A DNA stretch of 64,000 nt from Arthrobacter sp. D5-1 (GTDB lineage: Bacteria > Actinomycetota > Actinomycetes > Actinomycetales > Micrococcaceae). The notes beneath the pieces were generated by a model. The model was not told the origin of the DNA, ran no database searches, and saw only the letters and a program-made list of their open reading frames with translations. Shown here piece after piece: positions 8,321 to 16,594 of this stretch; position 1 is the first letter of the stretch; every line of letters begins with the position of its first letter. The stretch spans positions 434,001-498,000 of the forward strand of contig NZ_CP014571.1 in the NCBI RefSeq assembly GCF_017357425.1. The letters are read 5' to 3'. The position numbers and the translations under genes were made by a program.

Positions 8321-8364
8321 AAAGAGCCTGGCGACACCCGAATCCGGGTGTCGCCAGGCTCTTT
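8321..8364. terminator. Bidirectional terminator between tetR and ptsH
   Basis: A perfect 20-bp stem (5' arm 8321-8340, 3' arm 8345-8364, loop AATC) begins with AAAGAGCC and ends with GGCTCTTT, so an A/T run flanks the stem on both strands. It sits between converging genes. Confidence 0.92.
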
Positions 8365-8389
8365 GCGCAGCGCTGAGGGTTGCGGGTCC

Positions 8390-8668
8390 CTACTCGGCGT
8401 CGTGGTCCGTTTCCAGGATCTTCACCAGGCTGTCCAGGGCGGCGTCCGCACCTTCACCTTCGGCGCGCAGCACCACCACGTCACCGTGGGAGGCGCCCAG
8501 GCTCATCAGGGACAGGATGCTGGCCGCGTCCATGGCGTCATCTGCGGGTTCACCCTGGCGGGCGATGGTGACATCGAGGTCCAGGTCCCCTGCTGCCTCG
8601 GCAAAGATGGCTGCGGGGCGGGCGTGGAGGCCGACGCGGCTTGCGATGGTGGCTGTACGTTCTGGCAT
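8390..8668 (-). CDS. ptsH: Phosphocarrier protein HPr
   Basis: Carries phosphate from PTS enzyme I to the sugar-specific EIIA domains. The 92-aa product has the active-site motif RVGLHARPA with His15, and a SILSLMSLGA segment in the place of the regulatory Ser helix. The start at ATG 8668 follows AAAGGAGC by 6 nt. It lies 100 nt downstream of fruA in the same direction, and the terminator at 8321-8364 ends the unit. As in other Gram-positive genomes, HPr sits with the fructose genes; enzyme I is not in this window. Confidence 0.95.
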   Translation of the reverse strand: MPERTATIASRVGLHARPAAIFAEAAGDLDLDVTIARQGEPADDAMDAASILSLMSLGASHGDVVVLRAEGEGADAALDSLVKILETDHDAE

Positions 8669-8768
8669 TGGTGCTCCTTTTGTGAAGGCTGGCGGTTGTG
8701 GGAGGTGGCGTTGTGGGAAGTCTAGACCGCTGATGGGTTGAGACGCTTGGGTTTTGGACGCCGGAGTT

Positions 8769-10778
8769 TTAGACGCTGGCGGTTGCCGGGGTGGCTTCCA
8801 CTTCCACCGGCTTTTTGACGGCAAAGCGCTTGAGGGCGATGACGGCCAACGCGCTGACCACCATTCCAGCCACGATGGCGATGATGAACATCGGCAGGTT
8901 GCCAATGGCGAAGAAGACGAAGAAACCGCCGTGGGGAGCCTGGGAAGTTACTCCCGTGGCCATGCAGAGTGCACCGGTCAGGGCGCCGCCCACCATGCTG
9001 GCGGGAATGACCCGCAGGGGGTCTGCTGCAGCGAAGGGAATGGCACCTTCGGAGATGAAGGATGCACCCAGCAGCCAGGCCGCCTTGCCGTTTTCACGCT
9101 CGTTGAGGGTGAAGAGCTTCTTGTTCAGGACCGTGGCAAGGGCCATGGCCAGCGGCGGAACCATGCCGGCCGCCATCACTGTGCCCATGATCAGCCACGG
9201 AGCCTGGTTGTCTGCGCTGCCCGCGCTCAGGCCGGCAACTGCGAAGGCGTAGGCAACCTTGTTGACCGGACCGCCGAGGTCGAAGCACATCATGAGTCCA
9301 AGGATGATGCCGAGAACTACAGCGGAGGCGCCACTCATGCCGGTGAGCCAGTTGTTGAGAGCCACCGTAAGGCCGGCAATGGGACCACCGAGGACCAGGA
9401 ACATCAAGCCGGACGCGACGATGGAAGCAAGCAGCGGGATGATGACGACGGGCATGAGGCCACGGAGCCAGCGGGGTACCTGCCAGGTTCCGATCAGATG
9501 CGCGACGTAGCCGGCCAGGAGGCCGCCGACGATGCCGCCGAGGAACCCTGCGCCCATGAAGCCTGATACAGCACCGGCGACGAAGCCGGGTGCAATACCG
9601 GGCCGGTCGGCGATGGCGTAGGCGATGTATCCAGCCAATGCCGGGACCAGGAAGCCCATGGACAGGGCGCCGATCTTGAACAGGACCGCACCAAGGTAGA
9701 TGGCGAGTCCGCCTTCAGGCAGATTGCCGAAGTTGTTCTCCAGCACCACCTTGTCCGCTACCTCAGTGATGTCGTAGCCGCCCAGCAGGAAGCCGAGGGC
9801 AATCAGCAAACCACCGCCGGCCACGAACGGAATCATGTAGCTGACGCCGGTGAGAAGTGCTCGCTTCAGCTTCTGGCCAATGTGTTCACCCTTCTCCTCC
9901 TCGGCACGCTCAGCCTGCTCTTCGGCCCCGGCATGGGGAACGCGGCGTGCGCGGGGGTCCTCGGCAGCTGCAAGTGCTTCCTGGACCATCCTGGTGGGTT
10001 CGTCGATGCCACGTTTGACGGGAGCGTTGATGACCGGCTTGCCAGCGAAGCGCTCCTTGCCGCGAACATCAACGTCGACGGCGAAGATCACCGCGTCGGC
10101 TGCTGCAATCACGGCCGGGTCCAGCGGCTTGGCGCCTGAGGAACCCTGGGTCTCCACCTGCAGGTCCACGCCCATTTCCTTGGCCGCGGCAACCAGCGAG
10201 TCAGCAGCCATGTACGTGTGTGCAATACCCGTGGGGCAAGCGGTCACCGCCACAATGCGCTTGGGTGCGGCAGTCGTCGTCGAGCTTTCTGTGGGAGCAG
10301 CGGCAGCGGCTGGTGCAGCAGCCGGCTTGTCTGCCAAGGCGCCATCAACCAGTTCAACGATCTCTTCAGGGGAAGACGCCGCACGCAGTGCTGCCGTGAA
10401 GTCTTTTTTGATGAGGGACCGGGCCAGCTTGGACAGCAGCTTCAAGTGTTCCTGGTCTGCGCCGTCCGGGGCTGCGATGAAGAAGATCAGGTCTGCCGGG
10501 CCGTCCTTGGCGCCGAAGTCCACCTTGCGGGACAGCCGGGCCATGGCCAAAGCAGGCTCCTGGACCGCAGCAGAGCGGCAGTGCGGGATGGCGATGCCGC
10601 CGGGGACGCCGGTTGCGGTCTTCTGCTCGCGGGCGAAGGCGTCGGCAAAGAGCCCTTCAACCTCGGAAGCACGGCCGGTGGCGGCAACTTTGCCGGCCAG
10701 GACGCGGATGACGTCGGCAGGGGAGTCGCCCAGGTTTTGGTCGAGGGTGACCAATTGGGTTGTGATCAGCTGGGTCAC
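8769..10778 (-). CDS. fruA: PTS fructose transporter subunit IIABC
   Basis: Membrane permease that imports fructose and delivers fructose 1-phosphate. The 669-aa product has the full order A-B-C: EIIA (residues 1-150) with His66 in GGIAIPHCRSA, an Ala/Pro linker (151-172), EIIB (~173-275) with Cys181 in VAVTACPTGIAHTYMAA, a charged linker, and the EIIC membrane domain from about 305. The GTG start overlaps the fruK stop as GTGA, implying translational coupling. Substrate assignment rests on the neighbouring 1-phosphofructokinase gene. Confidence 0.95.
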   Translation of the reverse strand: MTQLITTQLVTLDQNLGDSPADVIRVLAGKVAATGRASEVEGLFADAFAREQKTATGVPGGIAIPHCRSAAVQEPALAMARLSRKVDFGAKDGPADLIFFIAAPDGADQEHLKLLSKLARSLIKKDFTAALRAASSPEEIVELVDGALADKPAAAPAAAAAPTESSTTTAAPKRIVAVTACPTGIAHTYMAADSLVAAAKEMGVDLQVETQGSSGAKPLDPAVIAAADAVIFAVDVDVRGKERFAGKPVINAPVKRGIDEPTRMVQEALAAAEDPRARRVPHAGAEEQAERAEEEKGEHIGQKLKRALLTGVSYMIPFVAGGGLLIALGFLLGGYDITEVADKVVLENNFGNLPEGGLAIYLGAVLFKIGALSMGFLVPALAGYIAYAIADRPGIAPGFVAGAVSGFMGAGFLGGIVGGLLAGYVAHLIGTWQVPRWLRGLMPVVIIPLLASIVASGLMFLVLGGPIAGLTVALNNWLTGMSGASAVVLGIILGLMMCFDLGGPVNKVAYAFAVAGLSAGSADNQAPWLIMGTVMAAGMVPPLAMALATVLNKKLFTLNERENGKAAWLLGASFISEGAIPFAAADPLRVIPASMVGGALTGALCMATGVTSQAPHGGFFVFFAIGNLPMFIIAIVAGMVVSALAVIALKRFAVKKPVEVEATPATASV

Positions 10779-11767
10779 TGTGAGTCCTTCTGGAGGGCCG
10801 TGATGGTTACGGCATTGGGGGTTGTCTGGTGGACTGCCGGGACAGTGGAGCCCGGCAGGGAGGCAGCAGCGGCACCATGCGCCACGGCTTGACGAAGGCA
10901 GTCCTGCGCGGAGCCGCCTTGGGTTGCAGCCAGCAGGTAGCCGGCCAGTGCAGAGTCCCCGGCGCCTACCGTGCTGACGGCTTTAATGGGCGGATGCGTG
11001 GCCAGCCACGCTCCGTCCGCCGTCACCAGGATTGCTCCTTTGGACCCGAGTGTTGCGAGAACGGCGGCTACACCGCTGGCGACGACGGCGGCTGCAGCTT
11101 CAGCGGCTTTGGCCGGATCCGCTTCCAGTTCGTCAGCAGTGGAGACGCTGGTGAAACCGGCGGCGGCGGCAAGCTCTGCGAGCTCTTCCGCGTTCGGCTT
11201 CAGGAGGTCCGGCTTCCCGGAGGCATCGCCCACCAAAGCCGCCGCAAGCGGCGCCCCGGAGGAGTCAATGGCGATGCTTGGGGAGGCCGTTCCATCCGGG
11301 ATCGACCGGAGCCGACGGGCGATGGTGGCGTAGAAATCCGCGGGAACTCCTGGTGGGAGCGACCCTGCGAGTACCACCCAGCTGGCGCCGCGGGAGCGTT
11401 CCAGCAGCAGCCCGATCAGGGCTTCCTGCTGTTCCTCGCTCAGCTCCGGGCCGGGTTCGTTGATCTTGGTGGTGACGCCGTCCGGTTCGGTGAGGGTGAC
11501 GTTGCTGCGCAGCGCCTGGCCGATGGGCAGCGCCGCGAATGGCACACCGCCGTCGTGCAGTCCGGAAAGGACCGGGTCCGAATCCGCGCCTGGAAGGACT
11601 GCCACGGTGTCGAGGCCGGAGGCCACGAGGGCCCGTGAAACGTTGACGCCCTTTCCGCCCGATTCCTGATGGACGGCCACGGCGCGCTGCACCTCGCCGC
11701 GGGCCAGGGCGCCGGGGAGTTCCACCGTGCGGTCCAGGCTGGGGTTGGCGGTCAAGGTGACGATCAT
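10775..11767 (-). CDS. fruK: 1-phosphofructokinase
   Basis: Phosphorylates fructose 1-phosphate to fructose 1,6-bisphosphate, the step after PTS uptake. It is a PfkB/ribokinase-family protein of 330 aa, starting MIVTLTANPSLDRTV with the substrate motif SGGKGVNVSRAL (residues ~36-47) and ending with the nucleotide/catalytic motif STVGAGDSALAGYL, whose Asp is the usual catalytic base. Its ATG overlaps the fruR stop (ATGA at 11764-11767), and its own stop overlaps the fruA start, so the three genes form one tightly coupled operon. Confidence 0.95.
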   Translation of the reverse strand: MIVTLTANPSLDRTVELPGALARGEVQRAVAVHQESGGKGVNVSRALVASGLDTVAVLPGADSDPVLSGLHDGGVPFAALPIGQALRSNVTLTEPDGVTTKINEPGPELSEEQQEALIGLLLERSRGASWVVLAGSLPPGVPADFYATIARRLRSIPDGTASPSIAIDSSGAPLAAALVGDASGKPDLLKPNAEELAELAAAAGFTSVSTADELEADPAKAAEAAAAVVASGVAAVLATLGSKGAILVTADGAWLATHPPIKAVSTVGAGDSALAGYLLAATQGGSAQDCLRQAVAHGAAAASLPGSTVPAVHQTTPNAVTITALQKDSQ

Positions 11768-12555
11768 GCGATCACCACGTCTACGCCGGCGTCGGCCAAG
11801 GCCGCGGCGAGTTCTGCGGATGGTTGGCTGTCTGTAATCAAGGTGTCGACATCCTTCAAGGTGGCGAACTGGACCAGCGTTTCGGAGTCCAGCTTGGAAG
11901 AATCGGCCAGGGCCACCACGCGGCGGGCTGAGGTGACGAAAGCGGCTTTTACCGCTGCTTCCTCAGGATCGGGGGTGCTGAGGCCGAAGGTTGCGTGGAT
12001 GCCGTTGGCGCCCACAAAAGCGATGTCCGGGCGAAGTTTGTACGCGGCTTCCACCGTGGACTGCCCGACGGCGGCTTGCGTCAACCCGCGGACCCGGCCG
12101 CCAAGGATCTGCAGTGCTATACCCGGGGTGGAGGAGAGTTTTCCCGCGATGGGAATGGCGTGGGTAATCACCACGAGTTCATCGTTTCCGTTGGCCGCGG
12201 GTGTCCGCTGCGCCAGCAGGTCTGCGAGGGTTTCCGTGGTGGAACCTGCGTCCAGCAGGATGCTGCCTGTTGTGGGCTCCGGGATCAGAGCGAGGGCGGC
12301 GTTTGCGATGCGGAGTTTCTCCACCTGCCGCTGTACCGCCCGTTCAAGGATACTTTCCTCGCGGGTGCTCAGGCGGTCGGAAGGTACCGCGCCACCATGG
12401 ACGCGGCGCAGGTTCCCGGAGACTTCGAGGGCCGCGAGGTCGCGGCGGATTGTCTCAGTGGTGATGCTGAAACGGTCGGCAAGGTCTGTGACGCTCACCC
12501 GTCCGCGCTCTGCGACGAGTGCGGAGATCAGTTGCTGGCGTTCTTCGGCGAACAC
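11764..12555 (-). CDS. fruR: DeoR-family fructose operon repressor
   Basis: A 263-aa transcriptional regulator. The N-terminal DeoR helix-turn-helix reads RQQLISALVAERGRVSVTDL then ADRFSITTETIRRDLAALE; the C-terminal phosphosugar-sensing domain includes ILLDAGSTTETLADLL. It is the first gene of fruR-fruK-fruA-ptsH, so it probably senses a fructose phosphate and controls its own operon (inference from family and position). GTG 12555 follows GGAGGGTAA. A perfect 16-bp inverted repeat overlaps the promoter upstream. Confidence 0.92.
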   Translation of the reverse strand: MFAEERQQLISALVAERGRVSVTDLADRFSITTETIRRDLAALEVSGNLRRVHGGAVPSDRLSTREESILERAVQRQVEKLRIANAALALIPEPTTGSILLDAGSTTETLADLLAQRTPAANGNDELVVITHAIPIAGKLSSTPGIALQILGGRVRGLTQAAVGQSTVEAAYKLRPDIAFVGANGIHATFGLSTPDPEEAAVKAAFVTSARRVVALADSSKLDSETLVQFATLKDVDTLITDSQPSAELAAALADAGVDVVIA

Positions 12556-12634
12556 TTACCCTCCATTGCGGTCAAGCCAGGTCTTCAGGACGGCCACTTC
12601 AGTGACTGCTGTCACAACGATGTGGAATTGCTTG

Positions 12635-12687
12635 ACTCTATCTTTGTTTATGTTGGTTAGTCAAGAGAAATCAACATAAACAAAGAT
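12635..12687 (-). promoter_or_regulatory. fru operon promoter inside a perfect 16-bp inverted repeat
   Basis: The arms ATCTTTGTTTATGTTG (12640-12655) and CAACATAAACAAAGAT (12672-12687) are perfect inverted copies 16 nt apart. On the minus strand a -35-like TTGACT (12664-12659) and -10-like TAGAGT (12640-12635) are 18 nt apart, so one arm fills the spacer and the other lies just upstream of -35. This is a strong candidate FruR operator. Confidence 0.78.
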
Positions 12688-12723
12688 CGCTGGAGGTATC
12701 CGTTTCGTCCCCGGGCACGGCAA

Positions 12724-12759
12724 AGGGCATGCCGCGCTCCCTGTAGCGCGACATGCCCT
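12724..12759 (-). terminator. Hairpin downstream of the small Pro-rich gene
   Basis: The arms AGGGCATG and CATGCCCT enclose an inner GCGCT/AGCGC pair. No T-run is present. The position suits a terminator for the leftward genes ending at 12852; otherwise the 12688-12851 stretch holds nothing recognisable. Confidence 0.5.
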
Positions 12760-12851
12760 CGTGCGGATCCTGACTGGGGGATTTTGCCAGGATCCGGTCT
12801 GTGGACGTGACCGGTTGTTGCCTGCCCGTGCGGAGGTGTGTCCAGCTCCCC

Positions 12852-13025
12852 TTACGTCAGGGGAGCGGGCGGTTCCCCGTGCCCGGGCGGGGATGGCACC
12901 GCGGGTCCCGGTGTGGGGTCAGGAACCGGCGGTGGTCCAGGCTCCGGCAAGGGTACAGGCTCGGGTGTAGGTCCGGGTTCGCGGGTGGGGTCCGGGTGCG
13001 AAGGGTCCGGTGGGAATTCGCTCAT
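12852..13025 (-). CDS. Small proline-rich hypothetical protein
   Basis: A 57-aa protein made almost wholly of Pro, Gly, Glu, Asp and Thr (MSEFPPDPSHPDPTREPG at the N-terminus, then PEP/PVP-type repeats). It is low complexity and probably disordered. ATG 13025 lies 2 nt after the stop of the upstream small gene, with AAAGGAGC inside that gene's 3' end, so the two appear to be co-translated. A hairpin lies downstream. Low-complexity GC-rich sequence makes gene calling less secure. Function unknown. Confidence 0.5.
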   Translation of the reverse strand: MSEFPPDPSHPDPTREPGPTPEPVPLPEPGPPPVPDPTPGPAVPSPPGHGEPPAPLT

Positions 13026-13027
13026 GG

Positions 13028-13231
13028 TCAGGAGCTCCTTTGACGCGACGAGCGATGCGGTCTGCGGCTTTCCGGGACGGACGAGGGGTACCAGGTGGTG
13101 TCCCATCCGGAATTCCGGTAGTCGATGGGCAAATTATCTGGATCCGGCGGGTCGGGAAGCTTCCGCCTGCTGGCCGGCCTGAGCTGCGAGCCGGTTGTCG
13201 AAGTGTCTTTGCTCTGTGGTTCTGTGTGCAT
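13028..13231 (-). CDS. Small basic hypothetical protein
   Basis: A 67-aa protein without recognisable domain. It contains RRKLPDPPDPDNLPIDYR and a C-terminal Arg/Ser-rich tail. ATG 13231 is chosen because GGGAGGG precedes it by 5 nt; a much longer open stretch in this frame is a shadow of the neighbouring Cys-pair gene. It is followed after 2 nt by the Pro-rich small gene, giving a two-gene unit. Function unknown. Confidence 0.5.
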   Translation of the reverse strand: MHTEPQSKDTSTTGSQLRPASRRKLPDPPDPDNLPIDYRNSGWDTTWYPSSVPESRRPHRSSRQRSS

Positions 13232-13278
13232 GCTGTCCCTCCCGGTAGCTCCAGAACTGGTGTTGCGGCCGCGGATCC

Positions 13279-13710
13279 TCATTCCGGGATCTCCATGCGG
13301 AAGCCGCAGTGGCATCCGAGGATGCGGGTGTTGATCAGGACCTCGTACATCCTCAACTGGCCGCCGGGCCTCAGGACCAAGGGGGCTTGGATCCGGCGAA
13401 GCTCGCAGCTCTTGGTCTTCATGGGCTCGCCGCAATGCAGATACTGGCCGCCGAACTGCAGCACACCTTGGGAGACGCCTGGACGGTTCAGTACCAGCGC
13501 AACCCTTTGGACAGACGCAACCTGTTGATAGGCGTACCTGCAGGCGTGGCACTCGTAGGCGACATCAACCATGTTGGGCGCGGGTGGATAGTGCGACTGG
13601 ATGGAGTTCACCAGAAGGTGCTTGTCTGTATTGCAGCGCTTGCACCAAAGGGGCTCGTCAGGCGGTTGATGGGCTTCGTCAGGGATTCTGGACGCTGGCT
13701 GGGCCGGCAT
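13279..13710 (-). CDS. Cys-pair (zinc-ribbon-like) protein, paralogue A
   Basis: A 143-aa protein with Cys clusters typical of structural zinc: WCKRC (23-26), ECHAC (54-57), LHCGEPM (93) and LGCHCGFRMEIP (133-135). The same layout appears in the gene at 14875-15330 on the other side of the GAF-ANTAR gene: WCxxC, YxCxxC, CGxPM and CxCGFxMExP are all shared, so the two are paralogues. Here the first Cys of the third pair is lost (YLHC). The start at ATG 13710 has a weak AGAGGTG. No enzyme or DNA-binding fold can be named from sequence alone. Confidence 0.75.
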   Translation of the reverse strand: MPAQPASRIPDEAHQPPDEPLWCKRCNTDKHLLVNSIQSHYPPAPNMVDVAYECHACRYAYQQVASVQRVALVLNRPGVSQGVLQFGGQYLHCGEPMKTKSCELRRIQAPLVLRPGGQLRMYEVLINTRILGCHCGFRMEIPE

Positions 13711-13885
13711 GGTCTGCACCTCTGCATGGAAAAATGCGGGACGCCCGTCTGCATGAGCTGGGAAAGCCTGGTCCTCGTGGGGACTGTAGCTAGATTGTGC
13801 ACATAGCTGCACCGTAGATGCAAGGATTCTGCCACCATTCCTGACGGGGGTGACAAGCCCGGCCCGGACGATCGTAAACTAAGGC

Positions 13886-14659
13886 ATGAGCGAAATGAAC
13901 GTTGACTTGGTGCTGCCTGATGCCGCCTCAGCGTCTGACGACGATTCGGTACCTGACCGTCTTCAGGACCTTGTCATCGACAGCGAGGACGTGGGCGGAT
14001 TCCTGGAAGAACTAGCGGTCTTTTCGGCAGCGGCTGTGTCCCAGGCCGTTGGCATGCCTGTGCACTGCGGCATCACCCTTAGCCGGCGACGCCGTACGGC
14101 AACGGTGGCCGGGAGTACCCCCGAAGCCAGGTTGATCGACGAAATTCAGCAGGCGTACGGTGATGGGCCGTGTCTGGAGGCGATGCGAAGCCGTACCACC
14201 GTGCACGTTCCGGACACTTCCACCGAAGTGCGGTGGTCGGAATACTGTGCTGTCATCGCCGCGCGAGGCCATCTTTCAGCCCTCTGCGTCCCTCTGGAGC
14301 TGGACGAAGGAGCCACTGCTGCACTGAACTTCTTCGCTCCCCATGCCGGAGTCTACGACGAAGCCACCATCCGAAACTGTGAGCTGTACGCAAGCCAGGC
14401 CGAACGCTCGCTGCGGTTGGCCGTGCGCATAGGAGTAAAGCAGCAGCACGCTGACGATCTCCAGGATGCCATGCAATCCCGGACCGTCATTGACCTCGCC
14501 AGCGGGATCATCATGGGGCAGAACCGCTGCACCCAGGAAGAGGCATTCCAGATTCTGAAGAAGGCCTCCAGCACCCGGAACCAGAAGCTGCGGGAGGTCG
14601 CAGAGTCACTGGTCCAGAGTGTTTCCAAGCAGGCTCCTGTGGCCCATTTCGAGCCCTGA
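13886..14659 (+). CDS. GAF-ANTAR antitermination regulator
   Basis: A 257-aa signalling protein. The GAF domain (~40-180) has the actinobacterial pattern HCGITLSRRRRTATVAGSTP ... YGDGPCLEAM ... ALNFFAPHAGVYDE; the C-terminal ANTAR domain (~190-250) has LQDAMQSRTVIDLASGIIMG followed by CTQEEAFQILKKASSTRNQK, which binds RNA hairpins to cause antitermination. The input ligand is unknown. It begins at ATG 13886, although ATG 13895 is also possible. It stands between two paralogous Cys-pair genes. A second GAF-ANTAR gene begins at 63417, and the two share long stretches of sequence. Confidence 0.92.
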   Translation: MSEMNVDLVLPDAASASDDDSVPDRLQDLVIDSEDVGGFLEELAVFSAAAVSQAVGMPVHCGITLSRRRRTATVAGSTPEARLIDEIQQAYGDGPCLEAMRSRTTVHVPDTSTEVRWSEYCAVIAARGHLSALCVPLELDEGATAALNFFAPHAGVYDEATIRNCELYASQAERSLRLAVRIGVKQQHADDLQDAMQSRTVIDLASGIIMGQNRCTQEEAFQILKKASSTRNQKLREVAESLVQSVSKQAPVAHFEP

Positions 14660-14677
14660 GCCAGGCAGGCGGACTCC

Positions 14678-14691
14678 CGGCCGCAAGGCCG
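14678..14691. terminator. Short hairpin after the GAF-ANTAR gene
   Basis: CGGCC-GCAA-GGCCG, a 5-bp stem with a GNRA-type loop, lies 19 nt after the stop. It is a weak terminator candidate. The rest of 14660-14874 shows nothing recognisable. Confidence 0.35.
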
Positions 14692-14874
14692 TGACTTGTG
14701 ACGCGCACCACTGGTGAACTACATTTTAGGTGGGTTAAGCAGATAGCCCTTGGAACCTCATGTCACCTGGTGCCATCACGGATGGTCCAAGAACTGCACT
14801 CTTAGCCGTGGCCGCTTTCGGCCGGCTCTCCGTGCATGCATGCGGCTCCTTGGAGAAGTAAAAGGAGAATGGCA

Positions 14875-15330
14875 ATGACGCTTGGATCCCTGCCCGTCCC
14901 GAAGCCTGCCAGAGGGACGGATCCCGCAACCGGTGAGACCGGAGCGCGGCCCTGGTGCACAGTATGCGGCACTGATTCGTATATTTTTGTTGAAACCGTG
15001 GTTGAAGCCCAGCCGAATCAGTCCGAGGTAGTAGAAGTCAGCTACACCTGCAGTGAGTGCGATACGTTCTACGCCCACGCTGTCCGGCTGGAGGCCTTGG
15101 TGCCTGAGATCCAACGGGAATTCCTCTCCACTTCCGCAGCGGGACTCTGGTTCAGTTGCACCCATTGCGGCGATCCCATGACCTTGGGACGTCCCACCGA
15201 GCGGGTGATTGAGGCGCCCCGGACCACGGATGATCCGGAAAGCCCCAGCCTCCTGGAGGTGTACTTGCAGACGCAGGTGCTGCATTGCCGTTGCGGTTTC
15301 CAAATGGAGGTTCCACGCCACGTTGGGTGA
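14875..15330 (+). CDS. Cys-pair (zinc-ribbon-like) protein, paralogue B
   Basis: A 151-aa protein with four complete Cys pairs: WCTVC (28-31), YTCSEC (59-62), SCTHC (95-98) and LHCRCGFQMEVP (138-140), suggesting two bound zinc ions. It is the paralogue of the 13279-13710 product. ATG 14875 is preferred over ATG 14869 because AAAGGAG lies about 8 nt before it. It is followed after 37 nt by the YbdK-type ligase gene in the same direction. Function unknown; a structural or nucleic-acid-related role is possible, but nothing in the sequence proves it. Confidence 0.75.
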   Translation: MTLGSLPVPKPARGTDPATGETGARPWCTVCGTDSYIFVETVVEAQPNQSEVVEVSYTCSECDTFYAHAVRLEALVPEIQREFLSTSAAGLWFSCTHCGDPMTLGRPTERVIEAPRTTDDPESPSLLEVYLQTQVLHCRCGFQMEVPRHVG

Positions 15331-15367
15331 CCGCCGTCTCTGAACAACCAACAGCGGGAGGGTGGCT

Positions 15368-16531
15368 ATGCGCACGTTTGGTGTTGAAGAGGAACTGTTG
15401 ATCGCGGATCCCGCGGACGGCACGCCATTGGCGTTGGCCACAGACATCCTGGACGTTGCGGCTCCCCTCTACGGAGGAAGAACCGTAGAAACAACCGGCG
15501 GGAAGGCCGGCGCCGGGAGCGCGACGTTGAAGTCCGAGTTCAAGCAGGAGCAGGTGGAGGTCAACTCGCGTCCTTGCCGGACTGCGGCCGAACTCAGGGC
15601 CGAGATCCGTGCCGGTCGGGCGTTGTCTGACAAAGCCGCACGGGCCGTGGGTGCGCGCGTCGCGGCGTTGGCAACCCCGCCGGTCTTCCACGCCACACCC
15701 ACTCTGGGCAACCAGCGGTACGCGGCGATGGGGACGGAGTTCGGCTTGATTTCCCGTGAGCAGCTCACCTGCGGTTTCCATGTCCACGTGTCCATCGAAT
15801 CACCGGAAGAAGGGGTCGCAGTCCTTGACCGGATGCGGCACTGGCTGCCGGTCCTGCTGGCCTTGAGCGCCAATTCTCCTTTCTGGATGGGAGCCGACAC
15901 GGGCTTTGCCAGCTACCGCACGCAGATCTGGAACAGGTGGCCCACGGCCGGCCCCATGGACGTTTTCGGTTCAACGGAGGGCTACCAGGCGATGCTCTCC
16001 GAGCTGTTGGGGACGGGCGTTCCGTTGGATGAGGGAATGATCTACTTCGATGCCCGCCTCTCCAGGGGGCACCCCACCGTTGAACTGCGGATCGCCGACG
16101 TTTGCCTGTACGCCGAAGACGCCCTCACCATTGCCGTCATTGCCCGTGCCCTGGTGGAGACATCTGCGGCTGGGTGGCGGCAGGGTAAGCCGGCGTCAAG
16201 CACGTTGACGCCGGTCATCCGCATGGCGAACTGGAAGGCCAGCCGCTTTGGCATCAACCAGCAGTTGTTGCACCCGCTGGAGCAGCGGCCCTACCCCGCC
16301 GCGGACGTTGTGGGCGCCCTGCTCCGGCACGTTCGAGTGGCTTTAACAAGGGCCGGCGATCTCGCGCTCGCACGGGCAGGTGTGGCCAACATCCTCCGCC
16401 GGGGCACCGGCGAACGGCTGCAACGCCAGGCGTACAGCCAGCGGCGCCGGTTGTCCGACGTCGTGTCCGCCGCCATCGCGTCGACCCATCAGGATGACGA
16501 AAGGTCCGACGCCGGACTGCTGAGTCTGTGA
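15368..16531 (+). CDS. Carboxylate-amine ligase, YbdK/glutamate-cysteine ligase type 2 family
   Basis: An ATP-dependent ligase of the GCS2 family, 387 aa. The family start MRTFGVEEELLIADP is intact, with FKQEQVEVNSRPCRTAAELR (~residues 60-80), CGFHVHVSIE and the conserved late motif HPTVELRIADVC. Members such as E. coli YbdK have weak glutamate-cysteine ligase activity; actinobacteria make mycothiol rather than glutathione, so the real substrate is uncertain. ATG 15368 is chosen over GTG 15362 because GGGAGGG overlaps the latter. It may share a transcript with the Cys-pair gene upstream. Confidence 0.85.
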   Translation: MRTFGVEEELLIADPADGTPLALATDILDVAAPLYGGRTVETTGGKAGAGSATLKSEFKQEQVEVNSRPCRTAAELRAEIRAGRALSDKAARAVGARVAALATPPVFHATPTLGNQRYAAMGTEFGLISREQLTCGFHVHVSIESPEEGVAVLDRMRHWLPVLLALSANSPFWMGADTGFASYRTQIWNRWPTAGPMDVFGSTEGYQAMLSELLGTGVPLDEGMIYFDARLSRGHPTVELRIADVCLYAEDALTIAVIARALVETSAAGWRQGKPASSTLTPVIRMANWKASRFGINQQLLHPLEQRPYPAADVVGALLRHVRVALTRAGDLALARAGVANILRRGTGERLQRQAYSQRRRLSDVVSAAIASTHQDDERSDAGLLSL

Positions 16532-16536
16532 CAACC

Positions 16537-16549
16537 GGCCCGCTGGGCC
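16537..16549. terminator. Short GC hairpin between converging genes
   Basis: GGCCC-GCT-GGGCC lies between the ligase gene and the converging VOC gene. The stem is only 5 bp, so this is a weak candidate. Confidence 0.35.
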
Positions 16550-16594
16550 TGTGGCAACCGAGCTGGACAGCAGCCGCCTGCCGGTGGGCCGCCG

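Noticed and set aside
8754..10892. Long rightward frames opposite fruA
   Set aside because: fruA is unambiguous on the other strand; the frames are high-GC shadows.
14678..14820. ANTAR-target dual hexaloop hairpins near the GAF-ANTAR gene
   Set aside because: Hairpins here have tetraloops (GCAA, CTTT) and lack the A-G pattern expected in ANTAR loops.
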